Shown: positions 36,081 through 46,280 of the stretch, in pieces
How the letters are laid out: each line of letters begins with the position of its first letter
Position numbering within the stretch: position 1 is the stretch's first letter
DNA from: JANSWP01 sp041941305
GTDB taxonomy: Bacteria > Bacteroidota > Bacteroidia > Chitinophagales > Saprospiraceae
DNA: 64,000 nucleotides
NCBI GenBank assembly: GCA_041941305.1
Contig: JBGTQJ010000056.1
Span: 1-64,000, forward strand
Direction of reading: 5' to 3'
Position numbers and translations under genes: made by a program
Notes under the pieces: model-generated
Seen by the model: the letters and a program-made list of their open reading frames with translations, nothing else
Database searches by the model: none
What the model was told of the DNA's origin: nothing

Positions 36081-38168
36081 TCATAAATGAATTCTAATCC
36101 CACCAAAAATAAATTGATTCGGTGCTGCCTCGTAATACCTGCCCCCAAAAGCGTTAATGCGGATATTATCGGCGTATTTGGTTCCAAGTACATTGTTGAT
36201 GCCAACATAGGGATGTAAGCTGAATCTATCTTTCTCAAAACTATATTTGATTGAAAAATTAAGAATAGACTTGGTGTCCTGATATTCTGAATTGTTGTTA
36301 TTAGCGTATATTTTTCCGATAAACTGATTTTGAATATTGAGTTTCAGCTGTTTTACAGGAGTGAAGTCCAATTGAATATTTCCCTGAAAGCTTGGGAGTC
36401 CCGGTAATGTATTCCCTTCTAAACTTTCTCCTTCCATGAAGAATACTGAGAAGTGGTACTTGTGAAATGACCAGTTGGTAGAAGTAGCAATGAATTCATT
36501 AAATGGATGTTTAATGAATAATTCCAAGCCTAAGCGCTCAGTGATACCCACATTATCGTAAAATATTCTGCCTGGAATGTTTTCCAACTCATAGGGTAAA
36601 AGTTCATTTTTTGATTCGACATAGAAGACTGATGCCTGAAAAGTACTTTTTTGTTGAATGAATCCTTTGATACCTAATTCCAAATGATTGGCAAACTGCG
36701 CTTCCAAATTCGCATTAAATCCACTGCCGTCGGGATTGTTGGACAATTCATTCAAGGTAGGGGTTTCAAAACTGGTGGAATAGGTAGCAAAGATGGTTTT
36801 CGACCCAGGAAGCAGGTAGGCAAGTCCCAGTGAATAATTAAAATCATTCAGGTCTATCGTTCCCGAGTCATCTCCATTACTCAGAAATTTATCCTTCGCT
36901 TCAATATGATTGAAATCATACCTGACAGAAGCATTTATTATCCAATTCTTCATGGTAAAATCATTGACCCAATAAATCCCTACATTGGAGAATTGCTCAT
37001 CTTGAAAAAGTGTAGTATTGCCTTGTTCACCATCCAAATTTTCAAATCGTTGTCGGTCATCGTTCTGAGCAGACAATTCATATCCCGCCTGCACCTTCCA
37101 CTGGAAAACATCCTTTTTGCAGGAGTTTGTCAAGGAAGAACCATGACCCCAAAAATCCCTGTCAAGTTCAATAATGCCACCAAATGAAAAAGGTAAGTGG
37201 CCATAAAAATTTCTATTGGAATAAAATCCATAGGTATTCAGTTCAAATTGATTTCCAACAATTGTGTTATATCGCAATGAAGCTTTAAATTGATCAATGG
37301 ATTCTCCTGCTTTGAACTGAACATTTCTATCTCTGGCAGCTGTAGGCATGCTTTCAAATATTGCCAAATCAACTCCGCCGGGGTCGTCAGCCTGAGGACT
37401 GTCCATATAATTTATAATTGCCTCTAGTTTACTTTTTGAAGAAAAGGCATGAATCAAACGAGCATTAAAATTGGTGGACTGAAAACCAGACTGTTCTCTG
37501 TAGCCATCGCCGCGATGGTGGTTGGCATGAACAATAAAGCTGGTATTCTTTATCTTTTTTCCTGTAGTTAGCTGATACTGTTGTCCACCAAAAGAATGCA
37601 TTGCCAGTCCAAGATGAGCAAATTGGTTGGTTTGGTTGAAGGCGGTCTCATCTGTAGTGAGGATATTAATAACACCCCCGGAAGCATTGCCATACAATGC
37701 TGATGAGCCATTATTGAGTATTTCAATGCGTTCAATGATTCCCAAATTAAGGTTGTCGAGTTGACCCTGACCATCCGCTGTGGTTTCAGGGATACCATCC
37801 ACAATGATTTTAACTCCTCTTATCCCAAATGCTGCCCTGGAACCAAAACCTCTAATGGAAATCCTCAGGTCCTGGGCCCTGTTATTGGCATTCAGGACAA
37901 AAGTGCTTGGACTTTGTACCAAAAATTCCTGCAAGCTATTCTGTGCCAATTGGTCTTTATTTTCTGTCGAAATATTATAAATGGAGTTGGCAGATTTCAG
38001 CCAGGGTTTTTGAATTTTTGTTGCTTTCACGAAAATGGTTTGGAGGCTATCGGCAGTAATGGTGACATTGGATTGAGCGTTTACTATACAAAAAACAGGT
38101 AAACAACACACTGACAGTAAACATCTCAAATAGTAATTCGATCCATTTAAATAACGACCACTTATCAT
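36081..38168 (-). CDS. TonB-dependent outer-membrane receptor
   Basis: A 695-residue receptor. The signal peptide ends VNAQ (32). There is no carboxypeptidase-regulatory-like N-domain, so it is a simple FecA/siderophore-type protein. The plug reads QNSLQEFLVQSPSTFVLNANNRAQDLRISIRGFGSRAAFGIRGVKIIVDGIPE with the usual NNGSSALYGNASGGVINI. A 22-strand-type barrel follows with alternating aromatics and ends in an F-rich QFIFGGIRIHL. No metal-uptake partner is adjacent. Substrate unknown; a ferric or other metal chelate is the default. Confidence 0.92.
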   Translation of the reverse strand: MISGRYLNGSNYYLRCLLSVCCLPVFCIVNAQSNVTITADSLQTIFVKATKIQKPWLKSANSIYNISTENKDQLAQNSLQEFLVQSPSTFVLNANNRAQDLRISIRGFGSRAAFGIRGVKIIVDGIPETTADGQGQLDNLNLGIIERIEILNNGSSALYGNASGGVINILTTDETAFNQTNQFAHLGLAMHSFGGQQYQLTTGKKIKNTSFIVHANHHRGDGYREQSGFQSTNFNARLIHAFSSKSKLEAIINYMDSPQADDPGGVDLAIFESMPTAARDRNVQFKAGESIDQFKASLRYNTIVGNQFELNTYGFYSNRNFYGHLPFSFGGIIELDRDFWGHGSSLTNSCKKDVFQWKVQAGYELSAQNDDRQRFENLDGEQGNTTLFQDEQFSNVGIYWVNDFTMKNWIINASVRYDFNHIEAKDKFLSNGDDSGTIDLNDFNYSLGLAYLLPGSKTIFATYSTSFETPTLNELSNNPDGSGFNANLEAQFANHLELGIKGFIQQKSTFQASVFYVESKNELLPYELENIPGRIFYDNVGITERLGLELFIKHPFNEFIATSTNWSFHKYHFSVFFMEGESLEGNTLPGLPSFQGNIQLDFTPVKQLKLNIQNQFIGKIYANNNNSEYQDTKSILNFSIKYSFEKDRFSLHPYVGINNVLGTKYADNIRINAFGGRYYEAAPNQFIFGGIRIHL

Positions 38169-38419
38169 GACTTTCTTGTTTTAGATTCAAGAGTATGATT
38201 AAATCCCTTATGGGTTCTATCCAAACTAGATGTTTTTACACCTCAGTCAATATACCCACCAAAACATCAGCCTGGTCTTTAAGAGAAAATAAAACCAACC
38301 AACAAATAAACCACATCTTTCTATGATTTAGCAATACAATGGTTCGTTTTTAACAAGAACCTTCTATTTGAGTTACTCAGAAATCGACATCATAATCTGG
38401 TATAGGCAAAAATGCAGAC

Positions 38420-39595
38420 TCAACTGTTTGTCGGAAGTGTAAAATAGAAAACAGCACCTTTCCCGAGTTGACTTTCTGTCCAAATCCGCCCGCCGTGTTT
38501 CTCTATTATATTTTTGCAGATGGGCATTCCCATACCAATTCCTTTAAAGTCCTTACCATGTAACCTTTTGAAAACCTCAAAAACCTTATGCTTGTATTGT
38601 TCATCGAACCCAACTCCATTATCCTTGATCCAATATACAGTTTCGTTTGGTTGCCTTTCTGCACCTATTTTTATTTCGATAGTTTTATTTTTGGAAGAAT
38701 ATTTAAATGCGTTGGAAACCAAATTAATGCAAACTTGTCGAAGAGCAATCTTGTCACCAACTGCATTGGGTAGGTCGGCAATTTTATACAGCAAATTTTT
38801 ATTATCGTATTCAACTTTCTGAGATTCAATCGCTTCTTCAAACAGTTGGTTCATGTTTATTTCTTTCTTCTCTAACTCGGAATTTTTGGTATATGCATAA
38901 TTAAGCAAATTCAGTATTAAGCGGTCTGTCTTTTCTGCATTTTGGATCAATAAATTCAAAACATAATGTCCTTCTTCGTCCAGTTTATCACTGATTTCCG
39001 TCTCAAGCATTTGAGACAGGCTGACTAAATTTGTCAGCGGTTGACGTAAATCATGGGTTATCGCATAAGTATAAGTTTCCAATTCCTTATAAGCTACTTC
39101 CAACTCGGATGTACGCTGTTTGACCATTATTTCAAGATTTTGGTTCATCGAATTAATGGCAGCTTCTGCCTTTTTACGCTGGTTGATTTCTAATTGCAAA
39201 TTTTGGTTTGCCATTGACATCTGAAACGGAGTAGGAAAATTTAATAACTTTTGATGCCCTTTTATTAACAAGACTACCGTTCCCATAGATACAATTGCCA
39301 TCAAAACTTTTACGACCGCTTCTATTCGATAAAGAGGATTCCAAACAGAAATAGCCGTTAATATATGAGACGTACCGCAAATGAAAATAAAGGCAGCAAA
39401 GGCATAAAAAATAAGATCCGGAACTTCTTCTTTCCGTTTTTTAATAATATAGATTAAGTAAAATGGAATTAGATAGTAGGATATAGCCGTTACAACATCC
39501 CCGATGACGTGCGGCCACAAAATTTCAGGTACCCAAAAATAACAATGCCCGTGAGGCATAAATTGAATATCAGAAAGATGGGAAGAATGATCCAT
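38420..39595 (-). CDS. Sensor histidine kinase with an ETR1-like ethylene-binding domain
   Basis: A 391-residue kinase. Residues 1-115 hold three TM helices that align with the plant ethylene receptor N-terminus. Numbered from ATG 39595, Asp33, Tyr40, Ile43, Pro44, Ile70, Cys73 and His77 correspond to ETR1 D25, Y32, I35, P36, I62, C65 and H69 at one constant offset of +8. C65 and H69 bind the copper cofactor in ETR1. A coiled coil (128-175), an H-box (ITHDLRQPL, His181) and a HATPase domain (NLVSNAFKYS, KDNGVGFD, KGIGMGMPICKNIIEKHGG) follow. No GAF domain or receiver is attached. The open frame could start 27 bp earlier. A response regulator is not adjacent. Confidence 0.9.
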   Translation of the reverse strand: MDHSSHLSDIQFMPHGHCYFWVPEILWPHVIGDVVTAISYYLIPFYLIYIIKKRKEEVPDLIFYAFAAFIFICGTSHILTAISVWNPLYRIEAVVKVLMAIVSMGTVVLLIKGHQKLLNFPTPFQMSMANQNLQLEINQRKKAEAAINSMNQNLEIMVKQRTSELEVAYKELETYTYAITHDLRQPLTNLVSLSQMLETEISDKLDEEGHYVLNLLIQNAEKTDRLILNLLNYAYTKNSELEKKEINMNQLFEEAIESQKVEYDNKNLLYKIADLPNAVGDKIALRQVCINLVSNAFKYSSKNKTIEIKIGAERQPNETVYWIKDNGVGFDEQYKHKVFEVFKRLHGKDFKGIGMGMPICKNIIEKHGGRIWTESQLGKGAVFYFTLPTNS

Positions 39596-39771
39596 TTTGT
39601 AATTAGTTATGAAAATCAACAAAAAGTGGCAACTCTTTGATAGCTTGACAATGTCATGTTAAAAAAAAATTATATCAAACCCATATTTGAGCTATTTTGA
39701 ATATTCATTTTATGAAAACTCAAGTACCAAATCAGCAAAAAGGTATTCAAAACAAGAGTTCATATTAGGAT

Positions 39772-40765
39772 TTATTCAAAAGTGACCTTGTCAAGATAGA
39801 CAATATTGTTTATATATAAATATTTTATATTTAAAATAGTGCCAGAAATCCCAAAGCCACTTTTTGGCGTGTAGCTTTTGCTTTCACCAATTTTCGGGTC
39901 AAACCCATAAAGCCCTCTCCCGGATGTAGTTGCCCAAATCATGCTGTCTTTGCCCCAGATCGAATAGACAGTTCAATACCTTTAAGGTAGTTGGTAAAAT
40001 GCCCGGAATTTAAATTGTATTTTTTCAATCCGTTGGCTGCTATCCTCTAAAAAATAGACAGCATGAAATGGATAGTGCCTGACTTTTTGAAGCTCATCAT
40101 TTTTATCAAAAAAATAATGATCCGTACCAGTTGGAGTCCTGGACCAAAGGTGACCGCGACTATCCTCATAAAGATGACGCATAAGGTTGTCAGATAAGTA
40201 TTCTCCTTTTGGGAATGTTTGTGGATAATATCTGAACTTATTGGCTGAAGGTGCATATCTCAACACACCACGACTCAGGGTTCCAAACCACAAGATGCCG
40301 TTTTTGTCTTCATAAAAATTATTAAGCACCGTCCAATCTCTCAGGAAAGGTTTGTTTTGTTCAATATCATAGAAAACCCCACTTTGGAGATTTAAGCGTT
40401 TCAACTCCAGACCAGTAGCCACCCATAATGACCCTGTCTTGTCAATAAACATTTGAGCTATAGAAGTTCGGGATAGGCTAGTTGGAGGAAACAAATCAAA
40501 ATAAGATTGGAACTTACCTCCTTCAAGGTCGAAGGTTTGAAGTGCCATCCATCGTGTCGAACAAGCCCATCTAAAGTAGAAAACCACATGAACCCCTGCT
40601 TGTCTTGAAGCATTTCGTATACAAAATTGATGTCTTGCCTTTACCCAGTTTAAGATTTTGAAAAGGTAGGTATTGAACCTGAGCAGAAAAGATAAGTGGC
40701 CATCCTGCGATGAATAAAAAGATAGCCAAAAAGTCGGAGATGATATTTCTCATTAATTTAAACAA
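39772..40765 (-). pseudogene. Broken beta-propeller sensor of a hybrid two-component type
   Basis: The 5' piece (from 40765, MRNIISDF... with a signal peptide and YLPFQNL) goes out of frame near 40590. The middle piece, ending at a stop at 39982, has repeated propeller blades (IAQMFIDKTGSLWVATG, NNFYEDKNGILWFGTLSRG, HLYEDSRGHLWSRTP). A third piece continues in another frame (DSMIWATTSGRGLYGFDP) and ends at 39772. No TM, kinase or DNA-binding part survives. It reads as a degenerated ligand-sensing propeller gene with at least two frame shifts. Confidence 0.8.
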
Positions 40766-40832
40766 AACGAGTCTCTAAAATAGCGAAAATCACTCAATGA
40801 ATCACGCTTCAATTTCCACTTATTCCACCTTT

Positions 40833-41999
40833 TCAATTTACTCCTTTTTTCAATACACCTAAATACTCATCCTTCAAATTTCCATAACTAAAAAACGATA
40901 CTCCCTTTGCACCATTAGCTGTTGAAACTGCAATTGCTTTTTGCAAATCTTCCTTATTGCTCAAATGCGGTAGATACAAACCACTAAAAACTGGCTTTTC
41001 ATTTTCTGCTTGTTTCAAACGCGACTTCGCTTTTTTTACTTCCTCACCGATCCAGTCAATATCTGCATTGTAAAACCCTTGATACAACATCGGTAAGAAG
41101 GCATCCAAATCCCATTTGTGCCATTGCTGGCCAACACTTTCCCAATTGGGGAAGACAGCAGCTGTAATCGTCTTATTGTATTTTCGAGCCATTGGTACGC
41201 AATGATTGTTTACGATATTGGAAACTGCATCGTAGCGAAATTGACGCCATGCCTGATGCTGAGGGGCTTCATCTCCTAAATCCATTGGGTCAATGCCATG
41301 TTTTGCTTTAAATTGATTGCGGCAGTTTTCTGAATAGGGATAGTCATATTCAGGGTATTCTTTGTCCTGGACGATGTTGTATTTTGGCTGCAAGGCTTCA
41401 GCAAGTATAACATCCGGTTGCCGGACATAATCAAGATGAATCCCATCCAAATCCTCAATTTTCCCCAGGGCTTCCACATTTCCAGCTACAAATTCGGCGA
41501 CCTCTTCATTGCAGGGACACAAAAACTTGTAATAACCTACATAAGCGGGATGGGTGTGTGCAGGATCACCGTTGCGATTGATGCTAAACCAATCCGGATG
41601 TTTTTCAATGAATGCTTTATTGTTTAAAGGCATGGTCCACATCCAAGCGTGCACTTGCAAATCTGCAGCATGTGCCAAAGGCAGTATTCTTTCCAACCAT
41701 CTTTCTTTGACGGGTAAAATCGGATGGTCAAAAAGGGTATCATTGCTTGCATAGACTTGTGGTAAAACAGCATCTATGCCCATTTTCTTGATGCGCCCAA
41801 AAGATTGTTTCCAATCATCATCTGTTTTATTTAAACTTGGACGGAGCCAAACCCAATTGTTGGGTAAATTATCGTGTGGGGTTGATGAAAACGTTTTATC
41901 GGTGGATTTAGGTTTGCAAGTCCAAAATGGACTACTAGTCGCAAGGGATAATGCACCTGCTGAAGTCAATTTTAGAAATGTTCTTTTATTCATGGTCAT
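40833..41999 (-). CDS. Family 10-like glycosyl hydrolase (GHL10/DUF187 type), Tat-exported
   Basis: A 388-residue protein with an N-terminal MNKRTFLKLTSAGALSLATSS, resembling a Tat leader though with KR rather than RR. The (beta/alpha)8-type body includes WVWLRPSLNKTDDDWKQSF, MGIDAVLPQVYASND, DLQVHAWMWTMP, the DLDGIHLDYVRQPD strand (a typical acidic residue pair) and DLDAFLPMLYQGFYN. It matches the GHL10 family, thought to act on peptidoglycan-like or storage glycans. The start is ATG 41999 or 41993. It is transcribed in the same direction as the CBM9-like gene behind a 152 bp spacer. Confidence 0.78.
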   Translation of the reverse strand: MTMNKRTFLKLTSAGALSLATSSPFWTCKPKSTDKTFSSTPHDNLPNNWVWLRPSLNKTDDDWKQSFGRIKKMGIDAVLPQVYASNDTLFDHPILPVKERWLERILPLAHAADLQVHAWMWTMPLNNKAFIEKHPDWFSINRNGDPAHTHPAYVGYYKFLCPCNEEVAEFVAGNVEALGKIEDLDGIHLDYVRQPDVILAEALQPKYNIVQDKEYPEYDYPYSENCRNQFKAKHGIDPMDLGDEAPQHQAWRQFRYDAVSNIVNNHCVPMARKYNKTITAAVFPNWESVGQQWHKWDLDAFLPMLYQGFYNADIDWIGEEVKKAKSRLKQAENEKPVFSGLYLPHLSNKEDLQKAIAVSTANGAKGVSFFSYGNLKDEYLGVLKKGVN

Positions 42000-42092
42000 T
42001 ATTAAAGTTTGGATATCCTAAGCCCAGCGCGAGATACTGTCAAATTGGAGGTAAACATAGCACAGCTATCTTGGACCGGGTCTTCGAGTGCT

Positions 42093-42127
42093 GCACGGCT
42101 AGGGAGAGCCGTGCTACCTTTTTTTTC
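42093..42127. terminator. REP-like hairpin GCACGGCT / AGCCGTGC with T tract
   Basis: An 8 bp perfect stem around AGGGAG is followed on the plus strand by a run of about ten T. Both flanking genes run on the minus strand, so it is oriented the wrong way for their termination. It looks like a short palindromic repeat and resembles the one at 63828-63880 in design. Confidence 0.4.
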
Positions 42128-42151
42128 AAACCTTTCTCAATTTTTCAAGGC

Positions 42152-43285
42152 TTATAAGTCTATGCTATCGTTTGGGAACTGGGTAATACATCCATCTTCT
42201 TTAATCACCCAAACTAATTGATCATCAGCACCTTTCGCAATAATTTCATACCCTCTATAGGTTACCATCAATTCAGGTTCAAATGTATAATCCTCAATGT
42301 CTATTTTAGGTAAAGTTAAGGCTTTCAGATCTTTAGCATAGCGTTTTTGTTTGCGATAATAACGGCGTTGTTGGTAATACAATTGGCGCAATGCCCATTT
42401 GATTGCTTCATCCTCCAAAATTATAAATTGAGCTGTTCCATGACCAGCCATTTTTTCCGAGAATTGCACATAACCCCAGGTTTCGGGAGCATGCATTTGG
42501 ATGTAACCCTGTGGCGACCAAACCCAGTTTTCTTCCGGCAAAGTTTTTCCATTTTTCCCTTTTTGTTTTTGATATTTGCCTGAAGAAATATCTACCTTCC
42601 AATTTACCCGGGAAAAATTTATACGCCATTGAACACCTTCTTTTGGATAATATTTGTAAGGAGTCAATTCCTTCAAAACCTTCCAGGGAATGGCAATCTC
42701 CGCTGTCCAAAAACTATCCAGATCCATGGAATTATTGAGTGTACCATTTATATAAACGGCTGTTTGAATGCCATTGATATCCCAATTATTCAACACTTTC
42801 TTTTGTTTATCTTCTCGGTAGGGATGGAGGAGCAATAAATCCCAAATGGTATTGAGGGCGTTCATTTCAAACTCGAAATAATTATGCGTATCTCCATCGG
42901 GATCCAGGAAAATCTCAAAATCATTGTCGTAGTAAACAACGGTATCTCTTTGGGTCAATTTACCCCAAATATGTGGTTCTTCCAGATAGGCTCCAAAGTA
43001 AAAATAGGTTTCATCCCACAACATTTTTACATTTGTTTGGAAGGCTGGCGCAGGTTTTAATTCGCCCTCTATATCTACAAAATCACTTGTAGGTGTTGTT
43101 TTTTGCCAAACTGCTTCATCAAGTTTCCCATCAATGATTAGCGGCTCCTGAGTTTTGTAACAAACATAGGTCTTTGGCTGAAATGGAATGGGGTGCTGGT
43201 AACTAACTTTTTCTATGGTATTAGCTGGACACCCAAAAAAAGCAATGGCGACAAACGTTAGAATCAAGTTTTTAATAATACTCAT
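42152..43285 (-). CDS. CBM9-like carbohydrate-binding lipoprotein
   Basis: About 377 residues. Starting from ATG 43285, the leader MSIIKNLILTFVAIAFFGC has a lipobox-like FFGC. The body begins PLIIDGKLDEAVWQKTT and continues NVKMLWDETYFYFGAYLEE, DNDFEIFLDPDGDTHNYFEFEMNALNTIWDLL and SFWTAEIAIPWKVL, which is the CBM9-like (family 9-type carbohydrate-binding) pattern in Bacteroidota. The C-terminus is a basic helix (YYQQRRYYRKQKRYAKDLK) and a short beta region. The gene next to it is a GHL10-type enzyme, so joint work on a glycan is plausible. Confidence 0.8.
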   Translation of the reverse strand: MSIIKNLILTFVAIAFFGCPANTIEKVSYQHPIPFQPKTYVCYKTQEPLIIDGKLDEAVWQKTTPTSDFVDIEGELKPAPAFQTNVKMLWDETYFYFGAYLEEPHIWGKLTQRDTVVYYDNDFEIFLDPDGDTHNYFEFEMNALNTIWDLLLLHPYREDKQKKVLNNWDINGIQTAVYINGTLNNSMDLDSFWTAEIAIPWKVLKELTPYKYYPKEGVQWRINFSRVNWKVDISSGKYQKQKGKNGKTLPEENWVWSPQGYIQMHAPETWGYVQFSEKMAGHGTAQFIILEDEAIKWALRQLYYQQRRYYRKQKRYAKDLKALTLPKIDIEDYTFEPELMVTYRGYEIIAKGADDQLVWVIKEDGCITQFPNDSIDL

Positions 43286-43363
43286 ATTGGACAAGTAAAT
43301 CCGCAAAATAGCCAATTTCTTTTTAGATAGGAGCATTAAAAATTATGCCTCACCCAGACATGC

Positions 43364-44119
43364 TCACTTGTGCAATTTCGGCACTAAAATCCCAACCAAA
43401 GCCCCTACCCCATATCCCACAATCACATCTGTCCAATAGTGCTTGCCAGCTCTTTGCCGTAGAAAGCCTGTCAAAGCTGGTAGCAGTCCAGCAGTGGTCC
43501 AAAAAACGGGCCGCATGCCACTGTTTGGGTTGTTGTGAGCATAAACCTGTGCCGTAAAAAAGGCAGAAGCTGCGCTCATAGAAGTATGCCCTGAGAAGAA
43601 GGAAAAGCGCGCATCTTTCTTGAATTTATCATAACCAGAGGGTAGTGGCGCTCCATTAAAGACAAAAGGACGAGGTCTTCGAACACTCTTTTTGACCAAA
43701 TTGGTTATCGCCCCTGTCAACAACACGGTTTCCGCCCACATCAAGCCCACGTTTCCCGCTTCACTTCCAGATTGATCATTTGCAAACAGGCTCAAGGGCA
43801 AGAATACCGAAGCTCCAAGGGTCATATCACTATAACTATGGGCTGTTGTATTGCTCCTGGTGGGTGTATTTCGGTCGAGAAAGAAAACAATGGATCTATC
43901 TGCAGCATACTTTTCTTCCAGACATTTTACAAAATTCTCCTCCAACACTTTTGTGTCCTGCTGCAATGAATAGGAAAATGCCAAACCCAGCGTCCCAACT
44001 CCCAATAGCGGAACGTCCAATCCAGGTTTGGTGTGGTGTACCTGAGCCTCAATATTTTGGACTAAAAACCAGCTTAATATTACCAAAGAAATAAATCGAA
44101 AGGTGCTTTTATTTTTCAT
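43364..44119 (-). CDS. PAP2-superfamily membrane phosphatase
   Basis: A 251-residue protein. The signal or first TM is followed by the three PAP2 blocks: KKSVRRPRPF (K-x6-RP), FFSGHTSMSAA (PSGH-like) and RQRAGKHYWTDVIVG (R-x5-H-x3-D). Substrates in this family include undecaprenyl pyrophosphate, phosphatidic acid and lipid A phosphates. It might recycle the lipid carrier used by the glycan locus, but that is inference. It is preceded by the aspS terminator and followed closely by the CBM9 gene region (27 bp). Confidence 0.85.
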   Translation of the reverse strand: MKNKSTFRFISLVILSWFLVQNIEAQVHHTKPGLDVPLLGVGTLGLAFSYSLQQDTKVLEENFVKCLEEKYAADRSIVFFLDRNTPTRSNTTAHSYSDMTLGASVFLPLSLFANDQSGSEAGNVGLMWAETVLLTGAITNLVKKSVRRPRPFVFNGAPLPSGYDKFKKDARFSFFSGHTSMSAASAFFTAQVYAHNNPNSGMRPVFWTTAGLLPALTGFLRQRAGKHYWTDVIVGYGVGALVGILVPKLHK

Positions 44120-44174
44120 GACTTTATTTTTTTCTAAGATCCTGGGTATCTCTCTTGTTTTAAATTGATCAAAT

Positions 44175-44210
44175 AAAAACAGCAGACATTAGCGAATGCC
44201 TGCTGTTTTT
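44175..44210 (-). terminator. Intrinsic terminator after aspS
   Basis: AAAAACAGCAGACATT pairs with AATGCCTGCTGTTTTT across a short AGCG loop. On the minus strand the stem is followed by a T-rich end, 127 bp after the aspS stop and before the PAP2 gene. Confidence 0.75.
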
Positions 44211-44336
44211 ATAAAAATATTTGAATCCGGAAGTACATCCTTTAAGTTGTTGGTTAAAAACCTTTAGGTTGGAATTTTCCCGGAAGTCGTTTATTACGGT
44301 AAAAATACCCCGGAACCGTACGGACTTTGCTACAGG

Positions 44337-46112
44337 TTAGGAGACTTCTACTTTTGCTACTTTCTCCAAATATAATTCATCCAATTGCTCTTTCGAAACT
44401 CCAGCAGGCGTATTGATCATCATATCGCGGCCCATATTGTTTTTAGGGAAGGCGATAAAATCGCGAATGGAGTATTGTCCTTTCAACACTGCGCACAAAC
44501 GGTCAAATCCAAAAGCTATTCCTCCATGCGGCGGCGCCCCATATTCAAACGCACCCAACAAGAATCCAAATTGCTCTTCTGCTTCTTCATCTGAAAAACC
44601 CAGTAATGTGAAATTCTTTTCCTGCAAGGCCCGATCGTGTATTCTAATAGAACCACCACCGATCTCAACCCCATTGATGACCAAATCGTAAGCATCAGCA
44701 CGCAAGGCTTTCATAGTTTCGTGGTCTCCTGTAAGCATTCGACCCACATCTTCTTTTTTAGGAGAAGTAAATGGATGGTGCATAGCGTGGAAACGCTCGG
44801 ATTCTTCATCCCATTCAAGTAGTGGAAAATCGACAACCCACAATGGCTTGAAGTCACCATCTTTCATCAAGCCCATTCTGCGTCCCATCTCCAGGCGCAA
44901 TTCATTGAGTTGTTTGCGCGTTTTTTCCGTTTCACCAGAAAGGATTAGCAACATGTCACCTGCTTTGGCACCAAATTGTTCTGCCCATGTTTTCAGGGCA
45001 GCATCATCGTAAAATTTGCCTACAGAAGATTTGAACGTACCATCTGCATTACATTTTACATAAACCAGACCCTTGGCTCCAATTTGTGGACGTTGCATCC
45101 ATTCCGTCAGGTTCTTGATGTCTTTATTGGAATAATTTTCAGCTTGCCCTTCAGCACAAATTCCCACGATCAATTCCGCATTGTCGAAGACGCCAAAGCC
45201 ATGTCCTTTTGCTACATCATTCAATTCCACGAACTCCATCCCGAATCGCAAATCTGGTTTGTCAGAACCATATCTTTCCATTGCTTCGTCGTAGCTCATT
45301 CTTGGAAAATCTGGCAACTCTCGCCCTAAACAGGCTTTAAACAAATGCTTGGTCAATCCTTCAAAAGTGTTCAACACATCTTCTCGTGTGACAAAGGCCA
45401 TCTCACAGTCTATCTGCGTAAATTCTGGTTGGCGATCCGCCCTCAAATCCTCATCCCGGAAGCATTTTACGATTTGGAAATACTTGTCAAAACCACTCAC
45501 CATCAAGATTTGCTTGAAAGTTTGAGGAGACTGAGGCAATGCATAAAATTGACCAGGATTCATCCTACTTGGCACAATAAAATCACGAGCCCCTTCAGGT
45601 GTACTTTTAATCAAAACAGGCGTTTCTACTTCGATAAAGTCAATACTTGACAAATATTTTCTGGTTTGAATCGCCACTTCACTTCTAAAAATGATATTCG
45701 ATTGAACAGGAGGTCGGCGCAAATCGAGATAACGGTATTTCATTCTCAAATCTTCTCCTCCATCAGTTTCTGTTTCAATCGTAAATGGTGGCACTTCTGA
45801 AGCATTCAAGATTTGTAAGGCATTCACTTCAATTTCAATATCCCCAGTGGCTCGATTGGGATTTTTATTACTTCTTTCCCGAACCTTTCCCTCTGCTGAA
45901 ATCACAAACTCACGTCCTAACTTTCGAGCTCTTTCGCACAAGTCTTTGTCATCCTCCATATTGAACACCAGCTGCGTGATGCCATAGCGGTCGCGCAAAT
46001 CAACAAATGTCAAACCACCAAAATCACGGCTGACCTGTACCCAGCCCGATAGTTTAACTTCACTTCCTACATCTGAAATGCGGAGAGCTCCGCAGTTGTG
46101 TGTTCGATACAT
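44337..46112 (-). CDS. aspS: Aspartate-tRNA ligase
   Basis: A 591-residue class II aminoacyl-tRNA synthetase of the bacterial type. The N-terminal OB-fold (LSGWVQVSRDFGGLTFVDLRDRYG) binds the anticodon. Motif 2 is CFRDEDLRADRQPEFTQIDCE, a GAD-type insertion follows (about 285-415) and motif 3 is GIAFGFDRLCAVL. The length is normal for bacterial AspRS. Glu/Asp discrimination residues are not judged here. It is monocistronic, with its own terminator, and divergent from the membrane gene at 46399. Confidence 0.98.
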   Translation of the reverse strand: MYRTHNCGALRISDVGSEVKLSGWVQVSRDFGGLTFVDLRDRYGITQLVFNMEDDKDLCERARKLGREFVISAEGKVRERSNKNPNRATGDIEIEVNALQILNASEVPPFTIETETDGGEDLRMKYRYLDLRRPPVQSNIIFRSEVAIQTRKYLSSIDFIEVETPVLIKSTPEGARDFIVPSRMNPGQFYALPQSPQTFKQILMVSGFDKYFQIVKCFRDEDLRADRQPEFTQIDCEMAFVTREDVLNTFEGLTKHLFKACLGRELPDFPRMSYDEAMERYGSDKPDLRFGMEFVELNDVAKGHGFGVFDNAELIVGICAEGQAENYSNKDIKNLTEWMQRPQIGAKGLVYVKCNADGTFKSSVGKFYDDAALKTWAEQFGAKAGDMLLILSGETEKTRKQLNELRLEMGRRMGLMKDGDFKPLWVVDFPLLEWDEESERFHAMHHPFTSPKKEDVGRMLTGDHETMKALRADAYDLVINGVEIGGGSIRIHDRALQEKNFTLLGFSDEEAEEQFGFLLGAFEYGAPPHGGIAFGFDRLCAVLKGQYSIRDFIAFPKNNMGRDMMINTPAGVSKEQLDELYLEKVAKVEVS

Positions 46113-46280
46113 TTTTCTAGTTTTGAGTTATAAATCGAAGAGTTTTAGGCATAAAAGACCCGCAACTCTATCTAAATTTTTCAACACTTTATAAATTTAA
46201 AAAAAGCTCATTTCAAAAATGATGCGCAAAAATAGCAGTTTGCAGCATTTGGAGGTATTTAAAGCTTAGGAAATAAAAAA

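Noticed and set aside
38169..38419. Riboswitch upstream of the TonB receptor
   Set aside because: No cobalamin, TPP or other known core motif visible in the 250 bp leader.
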